Shown: in pieces, positions 15,854 through 24,158 of the stretch | Layout of the letters: each line of letters begins with the position of its first letter | Numbering within the stretch: position 1 is the first letter of the stretch | The notes under the pieces: model-generated | Database searches by the model: none | Told to the model about the DNA's origin: nothing | What the model saw: only the letters and a program-made list of their open reading frames with translations | DNA from: Nocardia puris | GTDB lineage: Bacteria > Actinomycetota > Actinomycetes > Mycobacteriales > Mycobacteriaceae | DNA length: 64,000 nt | NCBI RefSeq assembly: GCF_003315035.1 | Contig: NZ_QNRE01000002.1 | Span: 372,001-436,000 of the forward strand | Direction of reading: 5' to 3' | Program-made: the position numbers and the translations under genes

Positions 15854-17752
15854 GTGGCTGTCGACACCACCCGTGAAGAACAGGCCATGCGCCGGTTGAC
15901 CGACAGCCTGGTCGCCACCTACACCCCCGCGCATACCCCCGAACACGTCGAGGCCGTGATCGACGGCGCGCACGCCCGCTTCGCCGACAGCCCCGTGCGC
16001 GAGTTCGTGCCGGTCCTGGTCGAGCGGATCGCGCGCGGGACCTTGGAAACCGGGGAGCCCGCCGCCGAGCCGGAGGAGGTGACCGAACGGATCAGCCTCG
16101 GCACCTCGGCGATCGATGCCGACACGCACAGCGCGCCAGAGCCGGATCCCTCGGACGAGCCGACCCGCGTGCTGGTGCCCGGCGGGAACGGTGCCCGGTC
16201 CGAAAGCGTGGGAGACGCCGGGGACGGGTCGCCGGAATCCGGGGCCGCGGAGGCGGGTGAGTCCGAGTCGACCGCTGCGTCACGTCCGGGTGCGGACGGT
16301 GCGGAGACGGCGCGGTTCGACCAGGTGGCGAGCGGCCCGGTCGCGGCCGGCGCTGTAGTGGCCGCTGCGGGGAACGGTGTCGCCCGACCCGGTGCGGCCG
16401 AGGGAAGCACGACAGTCGACCCGGCGGCGGAGTCCGCCCGACCCGGCGAGCCCGCGGAGTCCGCCGAGGACCCTGCCGGAACCGATTCGCGCGCCGAGGG
16501 TTCGGAGACCGGCGCTCCGGGCGCCCCCGGCCAGACAAACGCTGGCGAGGTCGAATCCGGAACGGCGTCCGCCCTTTCCAGCGAACCCGAGAACCGCGGC
16601 TCCAATCGTCGCGACACAACCCGCCCCGGTCCGAAGCACGGCGTGGTCGGCGCCAACCCGCTCACCAAACGCTCCCTCGCCCTGATCGGGGGCGCGCTGG
16701 CGGTGGTCGCGGTCGTGATCGCTGTGCTCGTCCTGCGCCAGCCCGGCGCGGAGCCCGCCGCCGGACCCGCCGCCGAGCCGGTCATCACCCTGCGCGGGCT
16801 CGTCGGCTCGGAAAAGATGGCGTTCTTCGCCGATCCGCGCGTGGCCGAGGCGCTGGCGGCACACGGCCTGGCCGTCGACGCCACTCCGGCCGGGTCGCGC
16901 GAGATGAGCGGTACCGCGCTGGACGGCTACGGGTTCGCGTTCCCCGCCAGCGCGCCCGCCGCCGAACGGATCCTGCGCGAGCGCGGCCTCACCGCCAAGC
17001 ACACGCCGTTCTCCTCGCCCATGGCGATCGCGACCTTCCGGCCGATCGCCGACCTGCTCACCGCCGCCGGTGTGCTGCGCCCCGGCCCGGCGCCCACCTT
17101 CGACATGGCGCGCTACCTCGAGCTGGCCGGACGCAACACCGAATGGGCGCACCTGCCCGCCAACACCACCTACCCGGTGCGCAAGAACATCCTGGTCTCC
17201 ACCACCGATCCGCGCACGTCCAACTCGGCCGCCATGTACCTGGCCATCGCCGCGTTCGTCGCCAATGACCACGCGAACGTGCAGGGGCCCGAGGCCGAGC
17301 AGCGGGTACTGCCGCTGATGGCGCGCCTGTTCACCGGGCAGGGGTTCGCGGAGAACTCCAGCGCGGGGCCCTTCGAGCAGTACCTGTCGGGAGGCATGGG
17401 TCCCTCGCCGCTGGTGATGATCTACGAAGCGCAGTTCATCGAGGCCGCCGCCGACGGACGCATCACGCCCGACATGGTCCTGACCTACCCGTCACCGACG
17501 ATCCTGTCCACGCACACCCTGGTCCCGCTGGACGAAGCGGGCGACCGGCTCGGACGCCTGCTCTCCACCGACCCGGAACTGCGCCGCCTGGCGGCCGAAC
17601 ACGGCTTCCGCACCGGCGACACCGCCGAGTTCGCCCGCGTCGCCGCTGCCCAGGGTGTGGCCGCGCCCGCCGACCTGATCGACGTGATCGACCCGCCCAC
17701 CCTCGAGACGCAGGACCGGCTGCTCGACGGAGTCACCCGGACCCTGAACTGA
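15854..17752 (+). CDS. Membrane-anchored protein: three-helix-bundle domain, disordered linker, one TM helix, substrate-binding-like domain
   Basis: 632 residues from GTG 15854 (site GAGGAG). Residues 1-65 (REEQAMRRLTDSLVATYTP to FVPVLVERIAR) match the short three-helix bundle dimerisation domain of actinobacteria. Residues about 70-265 are an acidic Gly/Ala/Ser/Glu linker of low complexity. One TM helix (LALIGGALAVVAVVIAVLVL) lies near 275-295. The remaining 330 residues form a periplasmic-binding-like domain (ITLRGLVGSEKMAFFADPRV, GYGFAFPASAPAAERIL, YLAIAAFVANDHANV) resembling the binding half of binding-protein/VWA proteins, but no VWA domain follows. A transmembrane sensor or cell-envelope factor is plausible. 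Confidence 0.7.
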   Translation: MAVDTTREEQAMRRLTDSLVATYTPAHTPEHVEAVIDGAHARFADSPVREFVPVLVERIARGTLETGEPAAEPEEVTERISLGTSAIDADTHSAPEPDPSDEPTRVLVPGGNGARSESVGDAGDGSPESGAAEAGESESTAASRPGADGAETARFDQVASGPVAAGAVVAAAGNGVARPGAAEGSTTVDPAAESARPGEPAESAEDPAGTDSRAEGSETGAPGAPGQTNAGEVESGTASALSSEPENRGSNRRDTTRPGPKHGVVGANPLTKRSLALIGGALAVVAVVIAVLVLRQPGAEPAAGPAAEPVITLRGLVGSEKMAFFADPRVAEALAAHGLAVDATPAGSREMSGTALDGYGFAFPASAPAAERILRERGLTAKHTPFSSPMAIATFRPIADLLTAAGVLRPGPAPTFDMARYLELAGRNTEWAHLPANTTYPVRKNILVSTTDPRTSNSAAMYLAIAAFVANDHANVQGPEAEQRVLPLMARLFTGQGFAENSSAGPFEQYLSGGMGPSPLVMIYEAQFIEAAADGRITPDMVLTYPSPTILSTHTLVPLDEAGDRLGRLLSTDPELRRLAAEHGFRTGDTAEFARVAAAQGVAAPADLIDVIDPPTLETQDRLLDGVTRTLN

Positions 17753-17776
17753 TAGCCGAAATGTTGCGTTCCGGCC

Positions 17777-17818
17777 GCCGGTGACGATCACCCCCGTATG
17801 AGAGGGATCGTCACCGGC
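17777..17818 (+). terminator. Strong hairpin, likely factor-independent terminator without U tract
   Basis: Perfect 13-base arms GCCGGTGACGATC (17777-17789) and GATCGTCACCGGC (17806-17818) with a 16-base loop, beginning 25 bases after the preceding stop. A T-rich tail is missing, as is usual in high-GC actinobacteria. The loop also holds an ATG opening a 9-codon frame (17798-17824) ending just before the next gene, so a leader-peptide or attenuator role cannot be excluded. Confidence 0.6.
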
Positions 17819-17833
17819 CGCTAGGAGCCACGC

Positions 17834-18583
17834 ATGTTCGGACTGCACACCCACGATCGCGCCCGGCCGCCCGCCGCGTCCACCACCACCGTCGCGCCCG
17901 CGATGGTGGTGTTCGGCACCGGTACCGACTGCTACCTCTCGCACCTCCCGTCGTTCGAACCGCCCTCCGACGTGCAGGCGATCGTGTCGGTCGACCTGGA
18001 CGAACGCGGACGCGGCGCGCTCGGCGCCGATCTGCGCGTCGGTTACCTCGGCAATCACACCTTCGTCGGGGACGGTTTCGTGCCCGCCGACCTCGACCCA
18101 GCATCCGAACGGCCCGTGACCGAGTTGCGCGGCACCCTGTTCCGCGGTGACCCGCGCCGGGGATGTCCGATGATCGCCACGGGTGTGCTGGCGACCGTGC
18201 GGTCGGTGGTCTTCGCCGCCCGGCTGGAGCCGTTCGGACTCGCGGGACGGCCCACCCACCTGTGCTTCGGGCGGCCGGGCCACTGGTACCTGGCGCATCG
18301 GATCGGGCGGCGGCCCAGTTTCGACCAGATCGCGGCGGTCCGGCGGGTGCCGGGCGGAGTCACCGATCTGCTCGGCGAACCGCGCTCGGACGAGGTGTTC
18401 GCCGGCGGTTTCGCGGTGGCGCAGCCGGTGATCCTCGGGCAGCGCGAATTCCACGGGCAGCGGTTGCGCACCGGGGAAGTGGTGGTCGCGGCGTTCCGGG
18501 CCGACGCGGACGGGCAGCGCGGTCTGCTCGCCGAGTTCGAGGTCGAGCGGCAGATCCATCTGGAAGTCGGCGATCTGAGCTGA
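17834..18583 (+). CDS. Conserved-looking hypothetical protein
   Basis: 249 residues, soluble, no signal peptide and no membrane segment. Runs such as APAMVVFGTGTDCYLSHLPS, GDGFVPADLDPASERPV and PVILGQREFHGQRLRTGEVV, with strongly biased third codon positions, show that it is a real gene. I recognise no family and no catalytic motif. It stands alone after the hairpin at 17777 and before a DUF418 membrane protein 122 bases downstream. Confidence 0.6.
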   Translation: MFGLHTHDRARPPAASTTTVAPAMVVFGTGTDCYLSHLPSFEPPSDVQAIVSVDLDERGRGALGADLRVGYLGNHTFVGDGFVPADLDPASERPVTELRGTLFRGDPRRGCPMIATGVLATVRSVVFAARLEPFGLAGRPTHLCFGRPGHWYLAHRIGRRPSFDQIAAVRRVPGGVTDLLGEPRSDEVFAGGFAVAQPVILGQREFHGQRLRTGEVVVAAFRADADGQRGLLAEFEVERQIHLEVGDLS

Positions 18584-18705
18584 CGGATCACTCTTTTCGG
18601 CTACGCGGGCTACCTCTCGAGGAGTACACACGCACGTGCACGCGGTGCGCGAAATAGCTCCGGTGGGGGACGCGGCGGCGCGGCGGGCGTCGTTACGGTC
18701 GGTCC

Positions 18706-19920
18706 ATGTCCGAATCCGCGCTGCCCGCAGCCACTTCCGCCGGTCGACGGATCGACGAGCTCGACATGCTGCGCGGGTTCGCGCTGTTCGGCATCCTCGT
18801 CACCAACGTCATCGTGGCCACCTCGCTCTGGTCCTTCCAGGGGACCCGCGAGCATCCGGTGCCCACCTTCCAGGGGCCGATCGACAACGCGGTGATCGGT
18901 GTGGTCGACGCCCTGTTCTCCGGGCGGTTCTACCTGCTGTTCGCGTTCCTGTTCGGCTACTCGTTCACCTTGCAGATCGCGGCCGCGCAGCGCGCGGGCG
19001 CGTCGGCCGACGCGCGACTGCTGCGCCGGTGCGCGGCCCTGCTTGCGGTCGGGCTCGCACACGTGTTCTTCCTGTGGGTGGGCGACATCCTCACGCTGTA
19101 CGCGGTGCTGTGCCTGCTGCTCATCACGATGCGCAAGATGCGGCCGCGCACCGCCGTGATCACCGGTGCGGTGCTGTACGCGGTGTGGTCGCTGTGGGGG
19201 TTCGCGTCCGACACCGGCTCCGATGTGAAGGGGTTCGGCGAGATCATGGACCTGCCCGCGATCGGTGACCGATACCTGGGTAGCTTCATCGACACCCTGC
19301 AGATCCAGCTCGAGGTCGCGCCGCTGTTCCTGCTGCTGATCTGGTTCACCCAGGGCGTCACCAGCCTCGCCATGTTCCTGCTGGGCATGGCGGCGGGCAA
19401 ACGCGGACTGTTCGAGGACCGGGAGACGACCGACCGGCTCGCCCCGCGGGTGCTCGTCCTCGGTCTCGGCGTCGGTCTGCCCGTCTCGGTGATCACCTTC
19501 GCCGACAAGGTCGACTGGCTCGACGCCCCCGGATTCTGGTTCGGGATCCAGCAACTCGTGAACCCGCTCATGACGTTCGCCTACATCGCGGGCATCATCC
19601 TGCTGGCGCGTGCGGCGCGCACCGCGGCGGCCACCGCCTGGCTCGCCCCCGCCGGCCGCATGGCGGCCACCAACTACATCGGCCAGTCCGTCGTCCTGAT
19701 GGTCCTCTACACCGGCTACGGCTTCGCCCTCGCCGACACCATCCCACCCGCAGGCGTCCTAGCCCTCGCCCTCCTCACCTACGCCACCCAACTCCTCCTC
19801 AGCGCCTGGTGGTTGACCCGCCACCGCTACGGCCCCATCGAATGGCTTCTCCGCGCCGCCACCTACCTCCAACGGCCGCCATGGCGCACACCCGCACCCG
19901 CCCACGCGAGGAAAGAGTGA
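18706..19920 (+). CDS. DUF418 domain-containing membrane protein
   Basis: 404 residues with about ten hydrophobic helices. The N-terminus RRIDELDMLRGFALFGILVTN is the diagnostic start of the DUF418/YeiB family, and the C-terminal section has AAGRMAATNYIGQS-like sequence (PAGRMAATNYIGQSVVLMVL) and WWLTRHRYGPIEWLLR. Members are inner-membrane proteins with an acyltransferase-like helical fold and unclear function. The ATG at 18706 is well placed before the conserved segment. The following 80 bases lead into a murJ-like remnant. Confidence 0.88.
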   Translation: MSESALPAATSAGRRIDELDMLRGFALFGILVTNVIVATSLWSFQGTREHPVPTFQGPIDNAVIGVVDALFSGRFYLLFAFLFGYSFTLQIAAAQRAGASADARLLRRCAALLAVGLAHVFFLWVGDILTLYAVLCLLLITMRKMRPRTAVITGAVLYAVWSLWGFASDTGSDVKGFGEIMDLPAIGDRYLGSFIDTLQIQLEVAPLFLLLIWFTQGVTSLAMFLLGMAAGKRGLFEDRETTDRLAPRVLVLGLGVGLPVSVITFADKVDWLDAPGFWFGIQQLVNPLMTFAYIAGIILLARAARTAAATAWLAPAGRMAATNYIGQSVVLMVLYTGYGFALADTIPPAGVLALALLTYATQLLLSAWWLTRHRYGPIEWLLRAATYLQRPPWRTPAPAHARKE

Positions 19921-20004
19921 GAGAGCAGCGATTCAGCGTTTCCGGCCCGAACCACACCGCGACTCGATCCGCAGGCTGGGCGGGTCCGGTTCGCGAGCGA
20001 GGGG

Positions 20005-20425
20005 ATGTGGTGCCCGACTACCCTCGGTATCGGCACCACCGCCGGCATCGCGGGGCAAACGGTCTGGTTGGTCGCGGCGTTACGGCGCAACGGCTTCCGA
20101 TGGAGTTGGCGGGTGCGCCCCGTGCCGTACACGTGGCGTCCCGTGCGATCGGGGATACCGGTCCTGGGCTGGCTCCTGGGATACGCGGTGATCAGCCAGA
20201 TCGGCGTCGTCGTCGGCCGGGTCGACGACGACGCCGCCCGGCTGATCGGCCTGGCGGTAGCCTGCTCGGCGTTCGGGCTCGCTCCGTTCGCCGGTGATGT
20301 TGCAGATGCGAGTGTTCTACGCCTACAACGACACCCGCACACCGACGGCGATCAACATCGTCATGGTGGTGACGAAGGTGGCCACGCTCGCGACGGCGGC
20401 GACCGTCCTGCCGGATCAGGCCGTC
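20005..20425 (+). pseudogene. MurJ/MviN-like lipid II flippase, internal fragment with frameshift
   Basis: The first frame reads TLGIGTTAGIAGQTVWLVAALRR... then LGWLLGYAVISQIGVVVGRV and SAFGLAPFAG. A one-base shift near 20290 continues the homology as MLQMRVFYAYNDTRTPTAIN. These are consecutive pieces of the middle of a MurJ/MviN (MOP) protein. The first 190 or so residues and the C-terminal third are absent. It cannot be functional. It is probably what remains of a second MurJ paralogue, with the essential copy elsewhere. Confidence 0.72.
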
Positions 20426-20450
20426 GTGCGCGGGGCCACGACCCGGCGGC

Positions 20451-21398
20451 TCAGCGCACCCCACCGGCGAACGGCATGGCCCGCCATTGGTCGAGGGCGG
20501 GTTTCACGTACTCGATGATCGCCGGGAGCTGCGGCGCGAGGGTGAGCACGGCGATCGCGCGGAGCATGCCGACCGCGTTGGCGAAGCCGAGGACATCCTC
20601 GCGCAGCGTGCGCAGTCCGCGGTGTTCGGCGCCACGGTTGTAGGCCGCTTCGAGCTCGGGACCCAGCCCCGCGAGATCCCACTCGACGGGACCCAGCGTC
20701 ACCAGCTCGAAATCGGAGAAGCGATACCCGTCCACACCCTGAAACACGTTGGCGGGCGGGGAATCACCGTGGATCGGTTGGAGATCGACGCCCGGGAAAG
20801 CGTTCTCGAACGCGGCGCGCGAGCGCACGAGCGGCTCCAGGATCTGCCACTCGCGACGCGCCCGATCCAGATCGTCCGCACCGATGAGGTCGGGGAAATC
20901 CGCCAGCGCCGCAAGGCTTTCCGTGACGAACTCGGGCTCGGCCGAGGATAGGAACGTCAGCGGACCCGGATACTGGCGCAGGGCGGCGTGCAGTTCGGCG
21001 GTGAGGTCGGAATTGGCCGTGTAGTCGGGCGTCACAGTGCGATCCTCGGCGACGAACTCCCAGAACGTCATCGAGAACCCGCCGCGCCGCACGGGTTCCC
21101 GCGGCACGAGCGAACTGGGCGGGATCACGGGCGTGCCCCGCTCGGCGAGCCACCGCGCCACCGCCAACTCGGCCCGCTGACGCCGCGCCAGCGCCGCCGG
21201 ATCCGTGGACGGCGGCAGCACGGTCGGGATCCGCGCCACCACGGGCGCGGGCGCGAGATGCACGACGACGGAGAACACGTCGTGCAGCACCGCCGCCTCG
21301 GTGACCTCGAGCCCCAGTTCACGCCCCGCGCCGACGGCGGCGTCCACCGCGGCGGCGGTGCGGCGGGCGAGGTCCTCGGGGCTCGGGAAGGTGGTCAT
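20451..21398 (-). CDS. Phosphotransferase of the APH/aminoglycoside-kinase-like family
   Basis: 315 residues from ATG 21398. The kinase-like fold has LHDVFSVVVHLAPAPVVARI (ATP-binding strand region), a Brenner-type loop modified as QPIHGDSPPANVF (Asp expected to be catalytic), and the metal-binding segment YRFSDFELVTLGPVEWDLA. The family phosphorylates small molecules such as antibiotics, homoserine or choline; the substrate here is unknown. The gene converges on the murJ-like remnant and lies 23 bases upstream of the GntR regulator's stop codon, in the same direction. Confidence 0.82.
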   Translation of the reverse strand: MTTFPSPEDLARRTAAAVDAAVGAGRELGLEVTEAAVLHDVFSVVVHLAPAPVVARIPTVLPPSTDPAALARRQRAELAVARWLAERGTPVIPPSSLVPREPVRRGGFSMTFWEFVAEDRTVTPDYTANSDLTAELHAALRQYPGPLTFLSSAEPEFVTESLAALADFPDLIGADDLDRARREWQILEPLVRSRAAFENAFPGVDLQPIHGDSPPANVFQGVDGYRFSDFELVTLGPVEWDLAGLGPELEAAYNRGAEHRGLRTLREDVLGFANAVGMLRAIAVLTLAPQLPAIIEYVKPALDQWRAMPFAGGVR

Positions 21399-21421
21399 CG
21401 GGTGATCGTGCCACGCCGGCC

Positions 21422-22135
21422 TCAGCCTTTGCGGGTGCGACGCCGGCCACTGGCCAGCAGCACCGGGTCGAACTCGGGGTCCGACCAGGATTCGGCCAGC
21501 GCGACGCTCAGCTCGCGCCCGGCCGTGACGTGGGTGAACGCGCACGCGGCCGCGCCCTCGGCATCACCGGCCGCGATCAGGTCGAACAGGTGCTCGTGCT
21601 CGGAGCACTGCTCACCCGGATCGCGCGACGCCGTGAGGTGGAACAACCACTCCGTGCGCGCGGCCAGCGGCGCCGTCAGCGTGGTGAGCAGGGGATTGGC
21701 CGCCATCTCGATGATCTCCGCGTGAAAGGCCGCGTTCGCCGCCGCGATGCGCGGACGGTCACCAGCCGCCGTCGCCGCGCGCGCCTCGTCCAGTCGCCGC
21801 GCGAGCGCCGACACCCCGACCGCGGTCGCGCGCTGGGCGGCCAGCCGAGCCGCCAGTGATTCGAGTGCTTCCCGGACGTCGAAGAGATCGGCGACGTCGG
21901 CGGGGGAGAAGGTGGCGACCAGCGCGCCCTTGGACGGGACCAGCAGCACCAGTCCGTCGGCGGCCAGCATGCGCAGCGCCTCCCGCAGCGGAATCCGTGA
22001 GACCTCCAGGTCGGCGGCCAGATCCCGCTCCACGAGCCGGGTCCCAGGGCGCAGGTCCACCTCGACGATACGGCGCTTGAGGGTCTGGTAGGCGCGGTCG
22101 CGCAGGGAGGCGGGAGCGGTCACGGGATTCCACAT
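21422..22135 (-). CDS. GntR family regulator (FadR subfamily, FCD domain)
   Basis: 237 residues from ATG 22135. The winged HTH (residues 8-70) has LRDRAYQTLKRRIVEVDLRPG, VERDLAADLEVSRIPLREAL and LLVPSKGALVATF. The helical FCD ligand domain has DVADLFDVREALESLAARLA, NAAFHAEIIEMAANPLL and SEHEHLFDLIAAGDAEGA with the conserved metal-binding histidines. It is divergent from the nucleoside-type ABC operon that starts at 22235 and probably represses it and itself through the GGTATACC site between them. The inducing ligand is likely a nucleobase-related compound, by context. Confidence 0.92.
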   Translation of the reverse strand: MWNPVTAPASLRDRAYQTLKRRIVEVDLRPGTRLVERDLAADLEVSRIPLREALRMLAADGLVLLVPSKGALVATFSPADVADLFDVREALESLAARLAAQRATAVGVSALARRLDEARAATAAGDRPRIAAANAAFHAEIIEMAANPLLTTLTAPLAARTEWLFHLTASRDPGEQCSEHEHLFDLIAAGDAEGAAACAFTHVTAGRELSVALAESWSDPEFDPVLLASGRRRTRKG

Positions 22136-22205
22136 TAGCCACCTCCGCGACGGGTTTTCGTGGCCGAAACACGGACGGAATCCGTCCGCCACACCGGCAG
22201 GGCAA

Positions 22206-22229
22206 CTTAACGGTATACCAATAAGGAGG
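22206..22229. promoter_or_regulatory. GntR operator and unusually strong ribosome site of the ABC operon
   Basis: The perfect palindrome GGTATACC (22212-22219), flanked by AT-rich bases (TTAAC before, AATAA after), matches the TnGTnnnACnA style of FadR/VanR-type GntR operators. It lies between the divergent GntR and ABC ATPase genes. AAGGAGG follows at 22223-22229, setting the ATPase start at GTG 22235 rather than the overlapping GTG at 22229. Confidence 0.72.
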
Positions 22230-22234
22230 TGCTC

Positions 22235-23770
22235 GTGGTCGCTGCCCTGGAGCTGACCGGCGTCGGCAAGACCTACGGCGCGGTGCGCGCGCTGGCCGGC
22301 GTCGACCTGACCGCGCACACCGGTGAAGTGCACTGCGTGCTGGGCGAGAACGGCGCGGGCAAATCCACGCTGTGCAACCTGGTCTACGGCGGCGCGACCC
22401 TGGACGAAGGGAGCATGCGCCTGCGCGGCCGCCCCTACGCGCCGCGCCGCCCCGCCGACGCGCTGCGTGCGGGAATCGCCATGGTGCATCAGCATTTCAG
22501 CCTGGTCCCGAACCTCACCGTCGCGGAGAACCTGTTGCTCGGCGAGGGCCTGCGGCTGCGCCTGCCGCGCCGCGAACTCGCCGCCCGCGCCGCCGCGCTC
22601 GGTGACCGCTACGGCTTGCGCGTCGATCTCGACGCCCGCGCGGGCGCGCTCGGCGTGGGGGAGCGCCAGCGGGTCGAGATCGTGAAATGCCTGCTGCGCG
22701 AACCGGAACTGCTGCTGCTGGACGAGCCGACCGCCGTGCTCGCGCCCGCCGAGGTGGACGCGCTGCTCGACACCTGCCGCCGCATCGCTGCCGACGATCG
22801 CGCCGTCGTGCTGGTCACCCACAAACTCGGCGAGATCGAGCGGGCCGGCGATCGCGCGACGGTATTGCGCGGCGGCCGGGTGACGGGATCGGGCCCGCTG
22901 CGCGAACTCGGCCGGAACACGCTGGTGGAGTTGATGATCGGACGCGAGGCGGGCGCGCTGGACTCGGCGCTCACCACCGGCGTGGTCACTGCCCGAGCGC
23001 CGCGCGCGATGCCGAAAGGCGAACCGGTGCTGCGCATCTCCGGCCTCCGGCTGGATCGCGGCGACGGCGGCCGCGCCCTCGACGACCTGGATCTGACCTT
23101 GCGACCGGGGGAGATCACCGGCATCGCGGGCGTCGAGGGCAACGGGCAGAGCGAACTCGTCGTGGTACTCGGCGGCGCGCGACGCCCCGGCGGCGGCAGC
23201 ATCACCCTCGACGGCGTCGACATCACGCACGCCCCTCCGGCCCGGCGCACCGCGCGCGGACTCGGTGTCATCCCGGAGGACCGGCACCACGAGGGCTGCA
23301 TCCCCGCCATGAGCGTCGCCGAAAACCTCTATCTGGGCAGGCTTTCCGACTTTCGCCGCCGCGGTCTGCTCGACCGGCGCGCCCTGCGCACCGCCGCCGC
23401 CCGCACGATCGAACACCACGGCATCACCGCGCCCGGCCCCCGCGCGCCGATGCGCACGCTCTCCGGCGGCAACCAGCAGAAGGTGGTGGTCGCGCGCGAA
23501 CTCGCGCTCGATCCGCTGCGCTGCCTCGTTGCCGCGCACCCCACGCGCGGACTGGATCTCGGCGCGGTGGACAGTGTGCTGCGCCGTCTGCGCGCCGCGG
23601 CGGCGTCCGGTGCGGCGGTGCTGGTCATCTCCCACGAAGTGCCGGAGCTGTTGACCCTCTGCGACCGCATCCTTGTCGCCTATCGCGGCCGCCTGCACGG
23701 CCCGGTCGATCCCACCGACCCCGGCGCGCCCGACATCATCGCCCACCTCATGCTGGGCACCGCGTCATGA
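22235..23770 (+). CDS. BMP-type (nucleoside) ABC transporter, tandem ATPase
   Basis: 511 residues with two ABC domains, as in the NupO/YufO and RbsA class. Domain 1 has Walker A GENGAGKST near residue 36, VHQHFSLVPNLTVAENLLLG, signature LGVGERQR and Walker B LLLLDEPTAVL. Domain 2 has a degenerate first nucleotide site (GVEGNGQSE), VIPEDRHHEGCIPAMSVAENL, LSGGNQQKVVVARE and a second Walker B region AAHPTRGLDLGAV. The GVEGNGQ and GNQQK motifs are typical of nucleoside/BMP importers. It energises the two permeases downstream. A 388-base insert separates it from them, although its own stop sits in an ATGA that would suit tight coupling. Confidence 0.92.
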   Translation: MVAALELTGVGKTYGAVRALAGVDLTAHTGEVHCVLGENGAGKSTLCNLVYGGATLDEGSMRLRGRPYAPRRPADALRAGIAMVHQHFSLVPNLTVAENLLLGEGLRLRLPRRELAARAAALGDRYGLRVDLDARAGALGVGERQRVEIVKCLLREPELLLLDEPTAVLAPAEVDALLDTCRRIAADDRAVVLVTHKLGEIERAGDRATVLRGGRVTGSGPLRELGRNTLVELMIGREAGALDSALTTGVVTARAPRAMPKGEPVLRISGLRLDRGDGGRALDDLDLTLRPGEITGIAGVEGNGQSELVVVLGGARRPGGGSITLDGVDITHAPPARRTARGLGVIPEDRHHEGCIPAMSVAENLYLGRLSDFRRRGLLDRRALRTAAARTIEHHGITAPGPRAPMRTLSGGNQQKVVVARELALDPLRCLVAAHPTRGLDLGAVDSVLRRLRAAAASGAAVLVISHEVPELLTLCDRILVAYRGRLHGPVDPTDPGAPDIIAHLMLGTAS

Positions 23771-23933
23771 GCACAGAGCGCGCGGCTCGGGCGAGCACAG
23801 CGCGGCGGACACCGGGCAGGGGTCTCCAGATGCGGCGGCCGTCCAGCCGTGCCACACAGGCCCGCGCATACCCGGCGGACGATCCATCCCCGCCGCTAGA
23901 GGGCATCGCCTCGGTCTGGGCGTCGGCGAGCAC
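23771..23933. other. Non-coding-looking segment inside the ABC operon
   Basis: No frame on either strand has a family-like sequence. It begins at the ATGA that closes the ATPase gene and ends at the stop of the small minus-strand frame. Together with that frame it makes a 388-base interruption between ATPase and permease, where overlapping genes would be expected. Confidence 0.5.
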
Positions 23934-24125
23934 CTACTGGGAATCCGGCGCCCACAACCCGGCCAGGGTGGCGAAGCGCTCGGTCCACTCCGCCGGCGCG
24001 CGCCCACCGCTCAGCTCGCGCGGGATCTCCACCGCCTCGGCGTGCTCAGCCCTCGACCCGAAGTACCACGAATTCCTGTGGCGCTCCGGCCAATTGCCAT
24101 CCAGCGAGACACCTCCCGCAGACAC
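23934..24125 (-). CDS. Small minus-strand reading frame, possible gene or 3' fragment
   Basis: 63 codons from GTG 24125, reading for example NWPERHRNSWYFGSRAEHAE and VEIPRELSGGRAP, and ending RFATLAGLWAPDSQ. Third codon positions are strongly G/C and the amino-acid mix (Trp, Tyr, acidic helices) looks like a real soluble protein, unlike the surrounding frames. The family is not recognised. It is encoded against the direction of the operon it interrupts, which suggests that it arrived with an insertion and may be only the end of a longer gene. Confidence 0.4.
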   Translation of the reverse strand: MSAGGVSLDGNWPERHRNSWYFGSRAEHAEAVEIPRELSGGRAPAEWTERFATLAGLWAPDSQ

Positions 24126-24158
24126 CCCAGTACGCCCTGACACGTTCGGAACCCGATC

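Noticed and set aside
22136..23746. A long minus-strand extension upstream of the GntR gene (774 codons in total)
   Set aside because: It is antisense to the ABC ATPase gene. The GntR fold starts at ATG 22135 and the extension is low-complexity Gly/Ala/Arg sequence.
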